From: an uncultured Veillonella sp.
GTDB lineage: Bacteria; Bacillota; Negativicutes; Veillonellales; Veillonellaceae
DNA length: 64,000 bases
Reading direction: 5' to 3'
NCBI GenBank assembly: GCA_902477915.1
Contig: CABSJA010000003.1
Location: 1 to 64,000, forward strand
The notes beneath the pieces were generated by a model that ran no database searches, was not told the DNA's origin, and was given only the letters and a program-made list of their open reading frames with translations. Positions 27,666 to 37,244 of this stretch are shown piece by piece. Made by a program: the position numbers and the translations under genes. Numbering within the stretch: position 1 is the stretch's first letter; every line of letters begins with the position of its first letter.

Positions 27666-28763
27666 TTATTTGCCCTCCGTCATGTAAAACTCTTTATACC
27701 ATATAGCAAATTTCCGTAACCCTTCACGTAAAGATATATTTGGCTTGAATCCAAAATCTTCTTCTAGAGCACTTGTATCTGCATAGGTAACAGGTACATC
27801 GCCTGGTTGCATCGCCACTAAGTCTTTATGTTCTTCAAAATTATAATCCTCTGGTAATACGCCCGCAGCAACTAATTCTTCAGATAGAATACGCACAAAA
27901 TCAAGTAAATTTTCAGGATGACTATTACCAATATTATAAATAGCATACGGAGGAACCGGTAAACCATCGGCACCGTTGCGACGTTCTGGAGCCGCACACA
28001 TGACCTTAGATACGCCCTCTACTATATCATCGATATAGGTAAAGTCACGTTTACAGTTACCATAGTTAAAGATTTTTATGGTCCCGCCACTACGCAATGT
28101 ATTAGTAAAACCAAAGTATGCCATATCTGGACGACCTGCTGGACCGTACACAGTGAAGAAACGAAGCCCTGTACTAGGAATGTTATATAACTTGGCATAA
28201 GAATAAGCCAATAATTCATTTGATTTTTTAGTAGCCGCATACAGAGAAACTGGGTTATCTACTTTATGCTCTGTAGAGTATGGGATTTGTTTATTCGCAC
28301 CGTATACGGAAGAAGATGATGCATAGACTAAATGCTCTACTCCACTTTCACCGTTATCATACGAATGACGACAAGCCTCTAATATATTGTAGAAACCAAT
28401 AATATTAGACTCGATATAAGCATCTGGGTTTGTAATAGAGTAACGAACACCAGCTTGTGCTGCTAAGTTAACAACAACACGTGGTTTATAAGTAGAAAAG
28501 ATTTCTTCAATAAAAGCCTTATCTGCAATATTACCTTTTTTAAAGATCCACGTATTTTTATTATCTTTGCTCATCTCATCAATTTGTTGCAAACGATAAT
28601 CCTTTAAAGCCACGTCATAGTAATCATTAACAGAATCTATGCCGATAATTTGAGTTCCTTCTGCTTCAGATAAAAGGGACATAACAAGATTAGCCCCTAC
28701 AAATCCAGCGGCTCCCGTTACTAGGATCACCGTATTGTTTAAATCTACATTTTTTGAAAGCAT
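27666..28763 (-). CDS. UDP-glucuronate 4-epimerase-like SDR
   Basis: Extended short-chain dehydrogenase with TGAAGFVG near the N-terminus, ASSSSVYG, and catalytic Tyr/Lys in YAATKKSNELL. The stretch FFTVYGPAGRPDMAYFGFT is characteristic of CapI-type UDP-glucuronate 4-epimerases. The ATG at 28763 has AAAGGAG upstream; the earlier in-frame ATG lies inside that site. Adjacent to ugd, which supplies its substrate. Confidence 0.88.
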   Translation of the reverse strand: MLSKNVDLNNTVILVTGAAGFVGANLVMSLLSEAEGTQIIGIDSVNDYYDVALKDYRLQQIDEMSKDNKNTWIFKKGNIADKAFIEEIFSTYKPRVVVNLAAQAGVRYSITNPDAYIESNIIGFYNILEACRHSYDNGESGVEHLVYASSSSVYGANKQIPYSTEHKVDNPVSLYAATKKSNELLAYSYAKLYNIPSTGLRFFTVYGPAGRPDMAYFGFTNTLRSGGTIKIFNYGNCKRDFTYIDDIVEGVSKVMCAAPERRNGADGLPVPPYAIYNIGNSHPENLLDFVRILSEELVAAGVLPEDYNFEEHKDLVAMQPGDVPVTYADTSALEEDFGFKPNISLREGLRKFAIWYKEFYMTEGK

Positions 28764-28789
28764 ATGTACTCCTTTCATAGTTCTGTTAA

Positions 28790-30241
28790 TTATGAGCGTC
28801 TTACTTTACGTAACACTTTATTAACGCCAGAAGTAATAATGGTACGCTCAGATGGAATGATACATAAAATAACCACATATAGTATTACGCATAACATCAT
28901 ACAAGCTATAGTCCACCACACCGCATCATATATATGTAAAACACTATACGCAATAGCGCCAACAATAGATGCGGTAATTAGATATACACCTATATTAGTA
29001 ATCACCCGAAGAGCACTCATATGTATAAATAATGCTAAGAAAATCATGGCAACCATTAACATTTCCATGCGTACTATTGAGCGAGCATAGACAAATGTAC
29101 TAAAGTCATACTGAATACAAATATAAATTACAGGTATTAATACAACTAAGTGCAATATTTGAGTCCAGAATGATAAATTAGGAACTCCTTTTGCACGGAA
29201 TACTTCAGAAATCAAATTCGCTGTTACTGTCATAATAGCGGAACTCAAGGCCCAAGATCCCAATACAATACCTGCCAATTTCCATTGTGGTCCCAATAAG
29301 AGATCAACAATAAAGTCTTGGAATACAAACAATCCTATTCCTATAGGCACTAAGAATAGAGCCATATAGCGTTGGAAGGTAAAGAATGTATTTGAAAATG
29401 CTTGTTGATCATTCTGAACTCGACTTAAGGCTGCAAATAATACAGGTGCCAAGGATGAAGTAGCCATGGCCATAACAGTCGTTACAATAGCCATAGGCAT
29501 TTTGTATATTCCTAAATAATAGGCGTCTAAAAAGCGACTAATAATGAAGGTATCCACCCACGCTGTAAGCCAGATGGAAAATGCTTCAGCTAGTGACCAT
29601 GCACTATAGCTGAACATCTTCATAAAGACCTGCCCACTAAAGAATAAATGGATTTGATTCTTCCTGCTCTTTAATAAGGCTAAAGCCGTGAACAACTGAG
29701 CCCCTAACATACCGGCGATTAACGACCAATAGTCATAGCCCATGAGTGCCATAGGTATGGATATCAATATAGGCGTTAGAATTGTAATGAGCCGAATATT
29801 AAGAAGAAACTTGAAATTAAAATCCCGTCGATATAGTGCCATCTGTACACTGCTAAAAGCAGATAGCGGAATCATGGCCCCCATTACAGCTAACGGTATA
29901 CCTAAACCATCATTACCGACCAATATAGCCAACTCATCACGACCGATTATAATAGCCCCCCATAAGAGTAAAGAAAGCACTAAGTTGGCAATAAAAGCTA
30001 CATCTGTAGCCTCCTGTTTTTCTTTATCACTTTCAAACTCATGCTGTACAAGAAACTTTTGGAATCCTGCATCAGCAAGCATCTCTGCAAAGGATATAAC
30101 CATCATAATCGTTGCCAATATACCAAATGCCGTAGGCGCTAGCATATGGGCCAATATTATATTTGTTAGTGGTGTAATAAGCTTTGCTAAAACCTCTGTT
30201 ATAACAGACCATTTAGCAGCAGCTACTATTTTAGTATCCAT
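28790..30241 (-). CDS. Wzx-type polysaccharide flippase
   Basis: 483-residue membrane protein of the MOP superfamily (polysaccharide transporter family) with about 12-14 predicted membrane spans and the N-terminal pattern AKWSVITEVLAKLITPLTNIILAHMLAPTAFG. It would flip undecaprenyl-diphosphate-linked repeat units across the inner membrane. Start overlaps the capA-like stop (TAATG). Placed between CapA-like and epimerase genes in the capsule operon. Confidence 0.88.
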   Translation of the reverse strand: MDTKIVAAAKWSVITEVLAKLITPLTNIILAHMLAPTAFGILATIMMVISFAEMLADAGFQKFLVQHEFESDKEKQEATDVAFIANLVLSLLLWGAIIIGRDELAILVGNDGLGIPLAVMGAMIPLSAFSSVQMALYRRDFNFKFLLNIRLITILTPILISIPMALMGYDYWSLIAGMLGAQLFTALALLKSRKNQIHLFFSGQVFMKMFSYSAWSLAEAFSIWLTAWVDTFIISRFLDAYYLGIYKMPMAIVTTVMAMATSSLAPVLFAALSRVQNDQQAFSNTFFTFQRYMALFLVPIGIGLFVFQDFIVDLLLGPQWKLAGIVLGSWALSSAIMTVTANLISEVFRAKGVPNLSFWTQILHLVVLIPVIYICIQYDFSTFVYARSIVRMEMLMVAMIFLALFIHMSALRVITNIGVYLITASIVGAIAYSVLHIYDAVWWTIACMMLCVILYVVILCIIPSERTIITSGVNKVLRKVRRS

Positions 30242-31404
30242 TATTTTTTATTGATATTCTTAATGCCCCGCAAGAATAATTCATGGTGAGCTTCACATTC
30301 TAAGTAATTTTGAATTGCTAAATAACTTGTTTTTCCTAATAGGAGTTGCATTAATTTTCTACCAAATAATGCATTGATTGCACGTATAATAAATGATCTA
30401 CCGATAAATTCACGTAAATAACGCTTTACATGTGTATCCGCAAAATCTTTATAGGCTTGTACTACAAAATGAGCATCTCTAATGTGTTCACTTCGTTGTT
30501 TATAGGCTGTCAAAGTTTCATCTGCTTCTGACTCAGTAGCTAAACGCGTTCCCAGTTCCGTACTACGAATTGGCACTTCAGATACAATAAAGGTATCCTT
30601 TGTAGCCTCTACACTGATTAATAAGGAATCTTTTATAAACTCCTTATGATGTATATAGGATTCGGAGTTAAAGATAAAGTTACCTTGGCCATAAATAATA
30701 GTCCCCTTACCATAGTCCTCACGAGAACCTATACAATGACTATGTTGGCAAATTACAAGGTCTGCCCCTTTATCAACAAATTTTCTGCAATATCTTTGTA
30801 ACATTGGCGATGGATAGCGATAAAACTCCTTCCCACCATGATATAGGACGATAACATAATCACAAGTTTTCTTTAAAGCTTCTACATCATCAAAGCTCTC
30901 TAATACATCAAATGGATTAGCCCCCATTGTATGACAAGAAGCAACGGTAAACTCATGTTCTGCACATAGGTAAAATCCTATACGTATACCTTCTTTTTCA
31001 AAGATAAATGGCTTTTTAGCTTCCTTTACATTAGTACCAGCACCTGCATTTTTAATATCATGCTTTTTTAATAGCTCTAATGTAGTTGTTAACCCTTCTA
31101 CTCCATGATCTAAGCAATGATTATTAGCCAGTGTTAAAAATATAGGCTCTAAAGCTTTATATCCGTAAATTGTTTTTGTGGGCGACTTTAAATTATTACC
31201 AAATTTATCAATCGGTGTAGATGCATCAGTTAAGGGCACCTCTAGATTAAACACATTTAAATCAGATTGATTAAAGAGGCCTAACAATTCTTTACCAACT
31301 AAAGCTTCTACATTACCAGTTTCAAATAATTCTCTGTTTATATCCGTAGGGACAAAATCAGCCCCGATGTACAGTTTCAAGGTGTAACCACTCTCCCAAT
31401 TCAT
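30241..31404 (-). CDS. CapA/PgsA-family metallophosphatase-like protein
   Basis: Protein of the bacterial CapA family (calcineurin-like fold): LYIGADFVPT, NLEVPLT, LANNHCLDHGVEGLTTTL, YHGGKEF and GADLVICQHSHCIG supply the expected metal ligands. Relatives act in poly-gamma-glutamate capsule or polysaccharide modification. The C-terminal 90 residues are outside the conserved domain. The ATG at 31404 lies 47 bases inside the ATP-grasp gene and has no clear ribosome site; a TTG at 31380, behind GGGAG, would give a 379-residue protein beginning at LKLYIGADF and may be the true start. Confidence 0.85.
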   Translation of the reverse strand: MNWESGYTLKLYIGADFVPTDINRELFETGNVEALVGKELLGLFNQSDLNVFNLEVPLTDASTPIDKFGNNLKSPTKTIYGYKALEPIFLTLANNHCLDHGVEGLTTTLELLKKHDIKNAGAGTNVKEAKKPFIFEKEGIRIGFYLCAEHEFTVASCHTMGANPFDVLESFDDVEALKKTCDYVIVLYHGGKEFYRYPSPMLQRYCRKFVDKGADLVICQHSHCIGSREDYGKGTIIYGQGNFIFNSESYIHHKEFIKDSLLISVEATKDTFIVSEVPIRSTELGTRLATESEADETLTAYKQRSEHIRDAHFVVQAYKDFADTHVKRYLREFIGRSFIIRAINALFGRKLMQLLLGKTSYLAIQNYLECEAHHELFLRGIKNINKK

Positions 31405-32290
31405 AATCTTTTGTCATAGGACGAAACTTTTCTAATCCTGCACCAGGGAAGAACGTTAACTCTCCAATATACAGTCGTCCCTTTATTTCATAGAAATCAA
31501 CACGTAAAAACGGACAATCCTTACTTAGCTCAGCTGTGAGACGTTTCATCTCCTCATACGTAGCTGGCTTCGGAAACTCCGTAGGTAATGGAGGATAATG
31601 ACCAAAATGAATCCCCATAGGCTCCCAATCAATATTATAGAAGTTCATACGCGTTCCAGTCTTTGAAAAGCGATCTGAACATACTACAGTTAACTTTGGT
31701 TCTCCATGGAAGGAATACATCTTATAGTCTAATAAATCATCATTGCCCAATTCAGAAATATATTCTTCTGCTATAATACGACGCGGTACATTCTGATAAG
31801 CCCATTCTCTGGCAATTTTAGAATAATCACGTTTTAGAGATGCTCTTAACTTTGCTTTAGCTGCCTCTCGATCAAGGGATGACTTATCTTTACAAATAAC
31901 GATGCCCCCACTATCATGTGTACACTTCAACACAAATTGATTAGGCAATGCATCAAAGTCGATATCCTCTACGGAATCCCAAACAGCCAGTGTGGGAATT
32001 ATATATTGATCGCCTACACGGTGAGCAATAAAATTTTTAGCCTCATGCTTATCTACCATTACTGTTTGTATAGGCTCTCTATAATTAACCTTTAGCCATT
32101 GTAACTTTTCGCTGAAAGTTTTTGGATTCTCTAAGTCTAAAGGATATCCCATGTATTTAGGAAATACCTTCTTTAAAAACTCTTCATCCGATAAAGAGTC
32201 ATAATAACCCAATTTAATCAATACTCGCGTGCGATAGTAAGGTTTTGTTAAAAAGGACATGCCAACTTTACACAATTTGCTGAGCTTCAT
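31358..32290 (-). CDS. TupA-like ATP-grasp protein
   Basis: 310-residue protein resembling the TupA-type ATP-grasp family of capsule loci: NPKTFSEKLQWLK, the VDKHEAKNFI stretch, FVLKCTHDSGGIVICKDK, AEEYI, and LRVDFYEIKGRLYIGELTFFPGAGLEKF near the C-terminus. TupA is implicated in teichuronopeptide synthesis, so it could ligate an amino acid or similar carboxylate to the polymer (inference). Overlaps both neighbours: 23 bases of the polymerase gene and 47 of the CapA-like gene. Confidence 0.85.
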   Translation of the reverse strand: MKLSKLCKVGMSFLTKPYYRTRVLIKLGYYDSLSDEEFLKKVFPKYMGYPLDLENPKTFSEKLQWLKVNYREPIQTVMVDKHEAKNFIAHRVGDQYIIPTLAVWDSVEDIDFDALPNQFVLKCTHDSGGIVICKDKSSLDREAAKAKLRASLKRDYSKIAREWAYQNVPRRIIAEEYISELGNDDLLDYKMYSFHGEPKLTVVCSDRFSKTGTRMNFYNIDWEPMGIHFGHYPPLPTEFPKPATYEEMKRLTAELSKDCPFLRVDFYEIKGRLYIGELTFFPGAGLEKFRPMTKDYELGEWLHLETVHRG

Positions 32291-33509
32291 TTTTACGTCC
32301 TTTCCGAAGCAATTGCACCTCTAAATAAAACATCATCATATAAAAATATGTACTCTTACTTTCATAAGAAACCATGCCCATATCCATAACGATTTGAGAA
32401 AGGAACAAAATCAGTACCATTACGTATTCATTACTATGAAAGTTCCGATAACGAATTAAGTTATAGGCAATGTATATATACATTGAGTAATATGCCAATA
32501 AGCCGATTACGCCTGTACCCGCTAATAATTCAATATAGTTATTATGTAAATAATAGTTCTCTTTACCATATAAAAAATAGGTAAGTACAGAGGGATTATT
32601 TACACCCACCCCAGTTATGGGCGATTGATAAAATAAATCCCATCCTATATCAACCAAGGCTAAACGAATAATGGTAGATGAATCACCACCAGTACCGGAG
32701 AAAGCATCCACCATACTCGACATACGCTCCAGAACCTCTGAAAACATAGGTAATTGTAGAACTGCAATACCAATGATAGTAAGAGCTAACAATGAGCCAA
32801 TAATCTTCGCAATAGAATTTACTACATTGGCACTACGTAAACTTTTAAATACAAATAGCAATACTGTACCAACAACAACAAATACTAAAGCTTTACGACT
32901 GCCGGTAGCTGCTAGAATCCCCAATGTAGGTAAGGCTATAATATTCCACCAACGAGGTCGATCGTACAGCATGTAATACAATGTCATAACGATAGCATTG
33001 GCACCTAATAGACCGACTGTATTCGCATTTAATGCATCATTGGCAATACGTGCAGAAGATGACAAGACCGTAATAAAGTAATCTAAACCATAGAAATATA
33101 CTGTGTAAAAACAAACTATATAACCGGTCCACATACCGATTTTTAATAATGTGTCCACCGATTTTTTATCTTGATAACACATGTATAAAATGATAAGCAT
33201 AAAGAATATCTTAACGATATCAAAACTTCGACTAAGTGCTACAGATGGCTCAATAGCATTAATAGTACTCAGATAACAGGCTCCAATAAAGAGCAGCATA
33301 TAACCATGCATCCAAGTAAGCCTAAATTTTATAACTCCACGCTCTCGTATGAGATAAAAAATAATAAGACCAAATAGGCATACAAATAATACATAGGCAC
33401 CATAATTCGCATCGCCAAGGGCAAAGGAAATGGTCAACGACAACACTAAAAAAATTAGAGTTATGAACCATATCATGCGGTCAGCAATAGCCGTTATATT
33501 TAACTTCAA
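32268..33509 (-). CDS. Wzy/O-antigen ligase-family polymerase
   Basis: 413-residue membrane protein with about 11 hydrophobic segments and an extended loop near residues 250-310 ending ITGVGVNNPSVLTYFLYGKENYYLHNNYIELLAGTGVIG, typical of the Wzy_C/O-antigen ligase family. Probably polymerises the repeat unit on the periplasmic side. Starts with TTG, behind a GAGGAG site. Confidence 0.85.
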   Translation of the reverse strand: MKLNITAIADRMIWFITLIFLVLSLTISFALGDANYGAYVLFVCLFGLIIFYLIRERGVIKFRLTWMHGYMLLFIGACYLSTINAIEPSVALSRSFDIVKIFFMLIILYMCYQDKKSVDTLLKIGMWTGYIVCFYTVYFYGLDYFITVLSSSARIANDALNANTVGLLGANAIVMTLYYMLYDRPRWWNIIALPTLGILAATGSRKALVFVVVGTVLLFVFKSLRSANVVNSIAKIIGSLLALTIIGIAVLQLPMFSEVLERMSSMVDAFSGTGGDSSTIIRLALVDIGWDLFYQSPITGVGVNNPSVLTYFLYGKENYYLHNNYIELLAGTGVIGLLAYYSMYIYIAYNLIRYRNFHSNEYVMVLILFLSQIVMDMGMVSYESKSTYFYMMMFYLEVQLLRKGRKNEAQQIV

Positions 33510-33528
33510 TGGTTCTCCTCCTTACAAC

Positions 33529-34596
33529 TCATAAAACATCTAACCAACGTTTAGCAATTTTACATAGTGGAAATTTATCACGCACCTTGATAGCTTCCTG
33601 TGAAAGTTTTACTGCTAATGCAGGGTCTTTCAGAATACTGCGCATAGCTTCATACATAGCCTTTGTATCTCCTACAGGTACCAAGATACCATTTTCTCCA
33701 CTTGTTATGACCATACGAGCACCACCTACTGGACAGTCTGTAACTACAGCAGGCAAGCCCATGCCAAGTGCTTCTAACATAGAGTTTGAAATACCTTCAA
33801 AATCAGATGATGAAACATACATAGAACAAGGTGCAACCTTCTCTAAAATATTACTAGCAAAGCCAGGTAATAAAATACGATTCTCTAAATTGAGCGCTTT
33901 AATTTGAGCACGTAGTTCATCCTCTAAAACACCTTGGCCATAAATAACAAGTTTATACTCTGGAAACTCATCTGCTAGCATACTAAATGCATTGATCATC
34001 ATAGGCAAATTCTTTTGCGGATGCAAGCGACATGCTGTAACGATCGTCTTTTCCCGTTCTCCCTCAATTGGTGGTGGCAATTTACCATTAATAGGATTCG
34101 GAATGATAACACCACGCTTTTGTACAGATTCAGGAAAATATGAACGTGCATCTTCCGTTTGGAATACTAACGCATCAGCAAAGCGAAAAGCAAAATTACG
34201 CAGCGCTTGTTGATGCCAACCGATAGGTACCTTACGCGGATTATTTCGTTCTGAAAAGACAATGCGATTCTTTACAAACCAGGAACTAATAGCCAATATA
34301 AAGCTAGATGCAGACAAGAATGATAAACATGTAGCATTCGGTCTAGTCTTTAAAATCTTAATTAGCTCTTTTATTTCCTGCATAAAGCGAATCACTTTAT
34401 TAGAACTTGTGGTATGAATTTCAATTTGCTCTATCCCATTTTCTAAGGCATATTCATTACCATAACGATTGGGACTAGTTTGGATGACCGTAATATGATG
34501 ACCATCATGCACCCATTGACGAGCTAACTCTGTTAAAATTCGTTCAGCTCCATCATTACCAAGGGAGATAGTAACAATGATTATTTCCTTTTTCAT
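33529..34596 (-). CDS. Family 4 (GT-B) glycosyltransferase
   Basis: 355-residue cytoplasmic transferase. N-terminal GNDGAERILTELA loop and C-terminal nucleotide-sugar site with PNPI, VTACRLHPQKNLPMMINAF and the E-x7-E element SSDFEGISNSMLEALGMGLPAVVTD. Retaining GT4 type; donor and linkage unknown. Stop/start overlap (ATGA) with the upstream SDR gene. It is the only clear GT-B transferase of the operon, so the repeat unit is short or other transferases lie elsewhere. Confidence 0.9.
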   Translation of the reverse strand: MKKEIIIVTISLGNDGAERILTELARQWVHDGHHITVIQTSPNRYGNEYALENGIEQIEIHTTSSNKVIRFMQEIKELIKILKTRPNATCLSFLSASSFILAISSWFVKNRIVFSERNNPRKVPIGWHQQALRNFAFRFADALVFQTEDARSYFPESVQKRGVIIPNPINGKLPPPIEGEREKTIVTACRLHPQKNLPMMINAFSMLADEFPEYKLVIYGQGVLEDELRAQIKALNLENRILLPGFASNILEKVAPCSMYVSSSDFEGISNSMLEALGMGLPAVVTDCPVGGARMVITSGENGILVPVGDTKAMYEAMRSILKDPALAVKLSQEAIKVRDKFPLCKIAKRWLDVL

Positions 34597-35642
34597 AGGC
34601 CTTCCTCTTGGATATATTCTGCAAGTCTTACATAAGCCTGCGCCATTGTTACCTTAGGCTGCCATCCTAAGGACTTTAATTTTTTTGAACTTAAGAACAT
34701 GTGCACTGTCGGCGCATAGCCTAAGCCTTGTACATCTTCTGGAATATCAAAAATGACCTCACTCTTATCATGACTTACATGGGTCGCTACTAAATGAGCA
34801 ATGCTAGCTATGGAGCGAGTTTCCTCATCATGACAGACATTGTATGCTTCACCAGCTTCTCCATCCTTCATAAGGGTTAAAATGCCCGTTAATGCATCAG
34901 TAATATAGCAATAATTAGACATAGAATCACCCTTTGTATGAAGTACAATATTTTCATTTTTTAGAGCACTCTTAGTGAATTGCATAAATACGCGATTATC
35001 TGAAACAGGAACACCAGGTCCAAAAGTTTGAGCCAATCTAGCTATAACAGCTGGAACGCCAAATTCTACGGCATACGATTTACAATAACACTCACATAAT
35101 CTTTTACTTTCAGAATAAGAGCTACGCACATTTAAGTGATCTAAATATCCTAATCGCTCTTCAGTCATCACCTGTCCCGATTCATAAGGAACACCATACT
35201 GTTCCATGCTCGATAGGTATACAAGTTTCTTTACCGTTTTATGACGGCCTAGTTCAAGCATAGCTTCCGTACCATGAATCGAAGTACGAATCGTTTCTAC
35301 AGGATGCTCCATAAAGAATTTAGATTGTGTTGGTGCAGCACCATGTAAGATATAGTCACAAGGTACGTCAATAGATTCTAAAGCACCATCGATAAGTGTA
35401 ATGGAATCATTATCTAAGTAGTTACCTAATATAGCCTGTGCTTTATCATGACTTCGTACATGACCTATTACCTTTACGTCTAAGTTAAAAGTCTCATTGG
35501 CAAGTATAAGTAATTTTATAAACATAGAGCCAATAAGTCCCGTCGCACCTGTCACAAGAATGCGCTGATGGCGGAGGAATTCAAAGTACGCTTTGTCTTG
35601 TAATAAAGCTGTTAACTCGCGTTTAATAACGGAATTACTCAT
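34593..35642 (-). CDS. NAD-dependent epimerase/dehydratase (SDR) beside a TarI-like gene
   Basis: 349-residue extended SDR with VTGATGLIGSMFIKLL, YLSSMEQYG and catalytic Tyr/Lys in YSESKRLCECYCKSYA. It overlaps the TarI/IspD-like gene by eight bases. In teichoic-type pathways the neighbour of the cytidylyltransferase is a reductase or an epimerase that makes the activated polyol or sugar; which is meant here is unknown. Confidence 0.85.
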   Translation of the reverse strand: MSNSVIKRELTALLQDKAYFEFLRHQRILVTGATGLIGSMFIKLLILANETFNLDVKVIGHVRSHDKAQAILGNYLDNDSITLIDGALESIDVPCDYILHGAAPTQSKFFMEHPVETIRTSIHGTEAMLELGRHKTVKKLVYLSSMEQYGVPYESGQVMTEERLGYLDHLNVRSSYSESKRLCECYCKSYAVEFGVPAVIARLAQTFGPGVPVSDNRVFMQFTKSALKNENIVLHTKGDSMSNYCYITDALTGILTLMKDGEAGEAYNVCHDEETRSIASIAHLVATHVSHDKSEVIFDIPEDVQGLGYAPTVHMFLSSKKLKSLGWQPKVTMAQAYVRLAEYIQEEGL

Positions 35643-36357
35643 CTTGTAATCCTCCTAATTCACGGTTTTTAATAATACCTGTGAACATATAATAATCAGA
35701 TGGTGTAGTAATCTTTATATTTTCTGTTTCTCCTAATACTGGATACAAGGTGTATCCATAATGCATCATCATGGATGCAGAATCTATAAAATTATGGATG
35801 CCTTCTGTTTTAGCTCTCTCATGAACCGATAAAATATCATCTAGTTTAAAGCTTTGAGGTGCTTTTGCCATAAGGCATTCACTACGATTTAAAATTCGGT
35901 TTATAGAGCCATTATCTGTAACCATAACGGTTTCAATAGCAGGTGTAACCGTAATAGCAGAACCCTTTGTTTCTACAGATTCAATATTTCTCTCTATTGT
36001 TGCCTTATCCACAAGTGGCCTAACACCATCGTGAATCAATACGGTAACCTCTTCATTAGGAAATAATCGTTTTGCCTCTGTCAATCCATTATATTGAGAG
36101 TCTAAAGCACTTTCTCCGCCGGGAACAATGGACAGAACCTTTTGTAACCCAGCCTCTTTGATAAGGTTCTTGGTGTGATCAATCCATTCCGCTTTGCAGG
36201 CTAGAACAATACCATCAATAGAGTCCGTTTGTTCAAACACATCTAGGGTTTGAATCAAAATAGGTCTACCGTTCCATTCAAGAAACTGTTTTGGCGTCTT
36301 GCTGTTATTCATACGAGCACCTACGCCACCCGCAAAGATTACTGCTATTCGTTTCAT
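35635..36357 (-). CDS. IspD/TarI-like cytidylyltransferase
   Basis: 240-residue nucleotidyltransferase with FAGGVGARMNNSKTPKQFLEWNGRPI at the N-terminus, IHDGVRPLV and AKAPQSFKLDD. Activates a phosphorylated alcohol with CTP. Location among LicD, an SDR and capsule genes favours TarI-type (ribitol-5-phosphate) or a related polyol-phosphate over the isoprenoid enzyme IspD. Confidence 0.85.
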   Translation of the reverse strand: MKRIAVIFAGGVGARMNNSKTPKQFLEWNGRPILIQTLDVFEQTDSIDGIVLACKAEWIDHTKNLIKEAGLQKVLSIVPGGESALDSQYNGLTEAKRLFPNEEVTVLIHDGVRPLVDKATIERNIESVETKGSAITVTPAIETVMVTDNGSINRILNRSECLMAKAPQSFKLDDILSVHERAKTEGIHNFIDSASMMMHYGYTLYPVLGETENIKITTPSDYYMFTGIIKNRELGGLQDE

Positions 36358-36366
36358 AGGCCCTCC

Positions 36367-37233
36367 TTAAGGTTGAGCTTCGTTCTTGGCATAATGTATG
36401 CCTCTATACTCCTTGTAAGGTGTATGTAAATCAGCAAACACAGCATCATGTTTTGCTACACGCTGTTCTACTGGTGGTAATTGCATATAGTCGCCCCAAA
36501 TGAGACGTAAATATCTTTCATACCCTTTCATAACAGGTATCTGATGACCTTCAAAGTCTTTATATACAACAGAAGCAAAGTCTTCTCGAGGATGACGCAA
36601 CTTCATGCCTTTTAAACTACCAATTAACTCAGTACACTCCTTGCTCGTATTAAAATCATATTTAGTCATTTGCTTTTCTGCAAAGCGCCATATATGGTAA
36701 CGTAATGACTGACTAGAGAATACCTTGTAGATACATCCTGCTAATGCACGATACATCGGTCCTTTATTATCCGGTAAACGTTGTGCATTAAAAAGTGCAA
36801 AGGTCATAGCCCACATAAGTTGTAAAGTGCGGCTAATTTTTCCTGGTGCACAACCATCAATAGGCATAATTTCAAGAGCTAAACCATGACAAATATCTTC
36901 ATGCATACTATGACGATTAATAAATGTCGTATGATTATCTCTAATAGAAGCACCTGCATCATGATAGATATGATGCCGATCCGTACGACAATAGGTATAC
37001 CGTTCTGTATCTGCATACTTAGGCCATAGTTCAGCTAACTTTTCGTAATCTGGACGTGGCATAAATAAATCCAAGTCGTCATCCCAAGGGATAAAACCAT
37101 TATGACGTATAGCCCCAATGAGGCCACCGCCACAGAGATAAAAGCGCAAATTATGTTTGTCACAAAACTCTTTAAAGTACAGCAACATACTAAGCTCTTT
37201 TTCTTGTATTTCCTTTGTCATAGATGTACTCAT
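36367..37233 (-). CDS. LicD-family phosphotransferase
   Basis: 288-residue protein of the LicD nucleotidyltransferase-fold family: CDKHNLRFYLCGGGLIGAIRHNGFIPWDDDLDLFMPR carries the catalytic acidic cluster. LicD enzymes transfer phosphocholine or other phospho-alcohols from a CDP donor to sugars. It follows the sugar-phosphate transferase gene and precedes the CTP-dependent activating enzyme, which fits a donor-transferase pair. Confidence 0.9.
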   Translation of the reverse strand: MSTSMTKEIQEKELSMLLYFKEFCDKHNLRFYLCGGGLIGAIRHNGFIPWDDDLDLFMPRPDYEKLAELWPKYADTERYTYCRTDRHHIYHDAGASIRDNHTTFINRHSMHEDICHGLALEIMPIDGCAPGKISRTLQLMWAMTFALFNAQRLPDNKGPMYRALAGCIYKVFSSQSLRYHIWRFAEKQMTKYDFNTSKECTELIGSLKGMKLRHPREDFASVVYKDFEGHQIPVMKGYERYLRLIWGDYMQLPPVEQRVAKHDAVFADLHTPYKEYRGIHYAKNEAQP

Positions 37234-37244
37234 AGGAACCTCTC

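Noticed and set aside
29742..30254. 170-codon plus-strand frame inside the flippase gene
   Set aside because: Shadow of a membrane-protein gene; codon pattern mirrors the opposite strand.
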